From Lewinella sp. IMCC34183 (GTDB lineage Bacteria > Bacteroidota > Bacteroidia > Chitinophagales > Saprospiraceae): a DNA stretch of 64,000 nt. The DNA lies in contig NZ_QMEM01000004.1 of NCBI RefSeq assembly GCF_003390915.1, positions 62,001 to 126,000 of the forward strand. The letters run 5' to 3'. Shown here in pieces: positions 63,910 to 64,000 of the stretch (its first letter is position 1; each line of letters begins with the position of its first letter). The notes beneath the pieces were generated by a model. The model made no database searches and was not told the DNA's origin. It was given only the letters and a program-made list of their open reading frames with translations. A program made the position numbers and the translations under genes.

Positions 63910-64000
63910 TTACTCCACCACCTCTACCCGCTCCCCGCCTTCGGGCTCGTGGTTACCGTACCCCACCACGCTAAAGTTCGCGACGCTCACTCCCGCCCTG
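63910..64000 (-). CDS. 3' end of a gene running off the right edge (partial)
   Basis: On the minus strand a frame ending in TAA at 63910-63912 reads VSVANFSVVGYGNHEPEGGERVEVVE. The tail VVGYG...P....RVEVV resembles the last strands of OmpA-like peptidoglycan-binding domains, but the segment is too short to decide. It is convergent with the preceding hypothetical gene. Confidence 0.4.
   Translation of the reverse strand, partial: RAGVSVANFSVVGYGNHEPEGGERVEVVE

Overview
The window looks like a chromosome segment from a GC-rich member of the Bacteroidota, probably of the Saprospiria/Lewinella type. The evidence is a SusC/SusD pair, a protein with a type B type-IX-secretion (gliding-type) C-terminus and SprB-like repeats, a rhamnogalacturonan lyase with a type A sorting domain, futalosine-pathway MqnC, the ligase-associated Lhr-like helicase of this phylum, and several TAnnTTTG-type -7 boxes. 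The genus is inferred; no rRNA or tRNA gene was seen.

Left part (1-20.3 kb): housekeeping genes, mostly on the minus strand. These are nadC, an HD hydrolase, a SCO1-type copper protein, a GT8 glycosyltransferase beside a wrecked IS256-type transposase, a DsbD with doubled N-terminal domain, an RsmI-like methylase, mqnC, a rhomboid protease, rbfA, a di-haem cytochrome, two tandem TonB-like paralogues, a TPR lipoprotein/exported protein and aminopeptidase P. The plus-strand ligase-associated helicase follows. Intergenic spaces carry several families of short GC-rich hairpin repeats.

Island (20.28-33.66 kb): the last 33 bp of the helicase gene plus the downstream hairpin recur at 33524-33660 in direct orientation. 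Both copies encode the same C-terminal peptide with synonymous differences. Between them lies a defence-type cargo: a type I restriction-modification system (hsdM-hsdS ... hsdR, minus strand) with an RloA/RloB (AbiL-like ATPase plus TOPRIM-like) pair nested inside on the opposite strand, an excisionase-type HTH protein, an unrecognised 260-aa protein overlapping a PIN-domain gene, and a MATE-like transporter. This is the strongest candidate for an integrated element.

Right part (33.7-64 kb): an AraC regulator/oxidoreductase pair; a carbohydrate region (PL11 rhamnogalacturonan lyase with two LacI-type operator-like palindromes, three DoxX-like membrane proteins, SusC/SusD ending in a strong terminator); a hybrid histidine kinase; a lipoprotein and a large SprB-like secreted protein; pssA-purS; msrB with an msrA reading frame separated only by one in-frame TGA and lacking a normal start; an iscS-iscU-iscA cluster; a polyamine cluster (membrane-fused speE and speD, divergent from a lipoprotein and a glutathionylspermidine-synthase-like ligase); a second IscA-type protein; a methyltransferase; and unknown genes up to the right edge.
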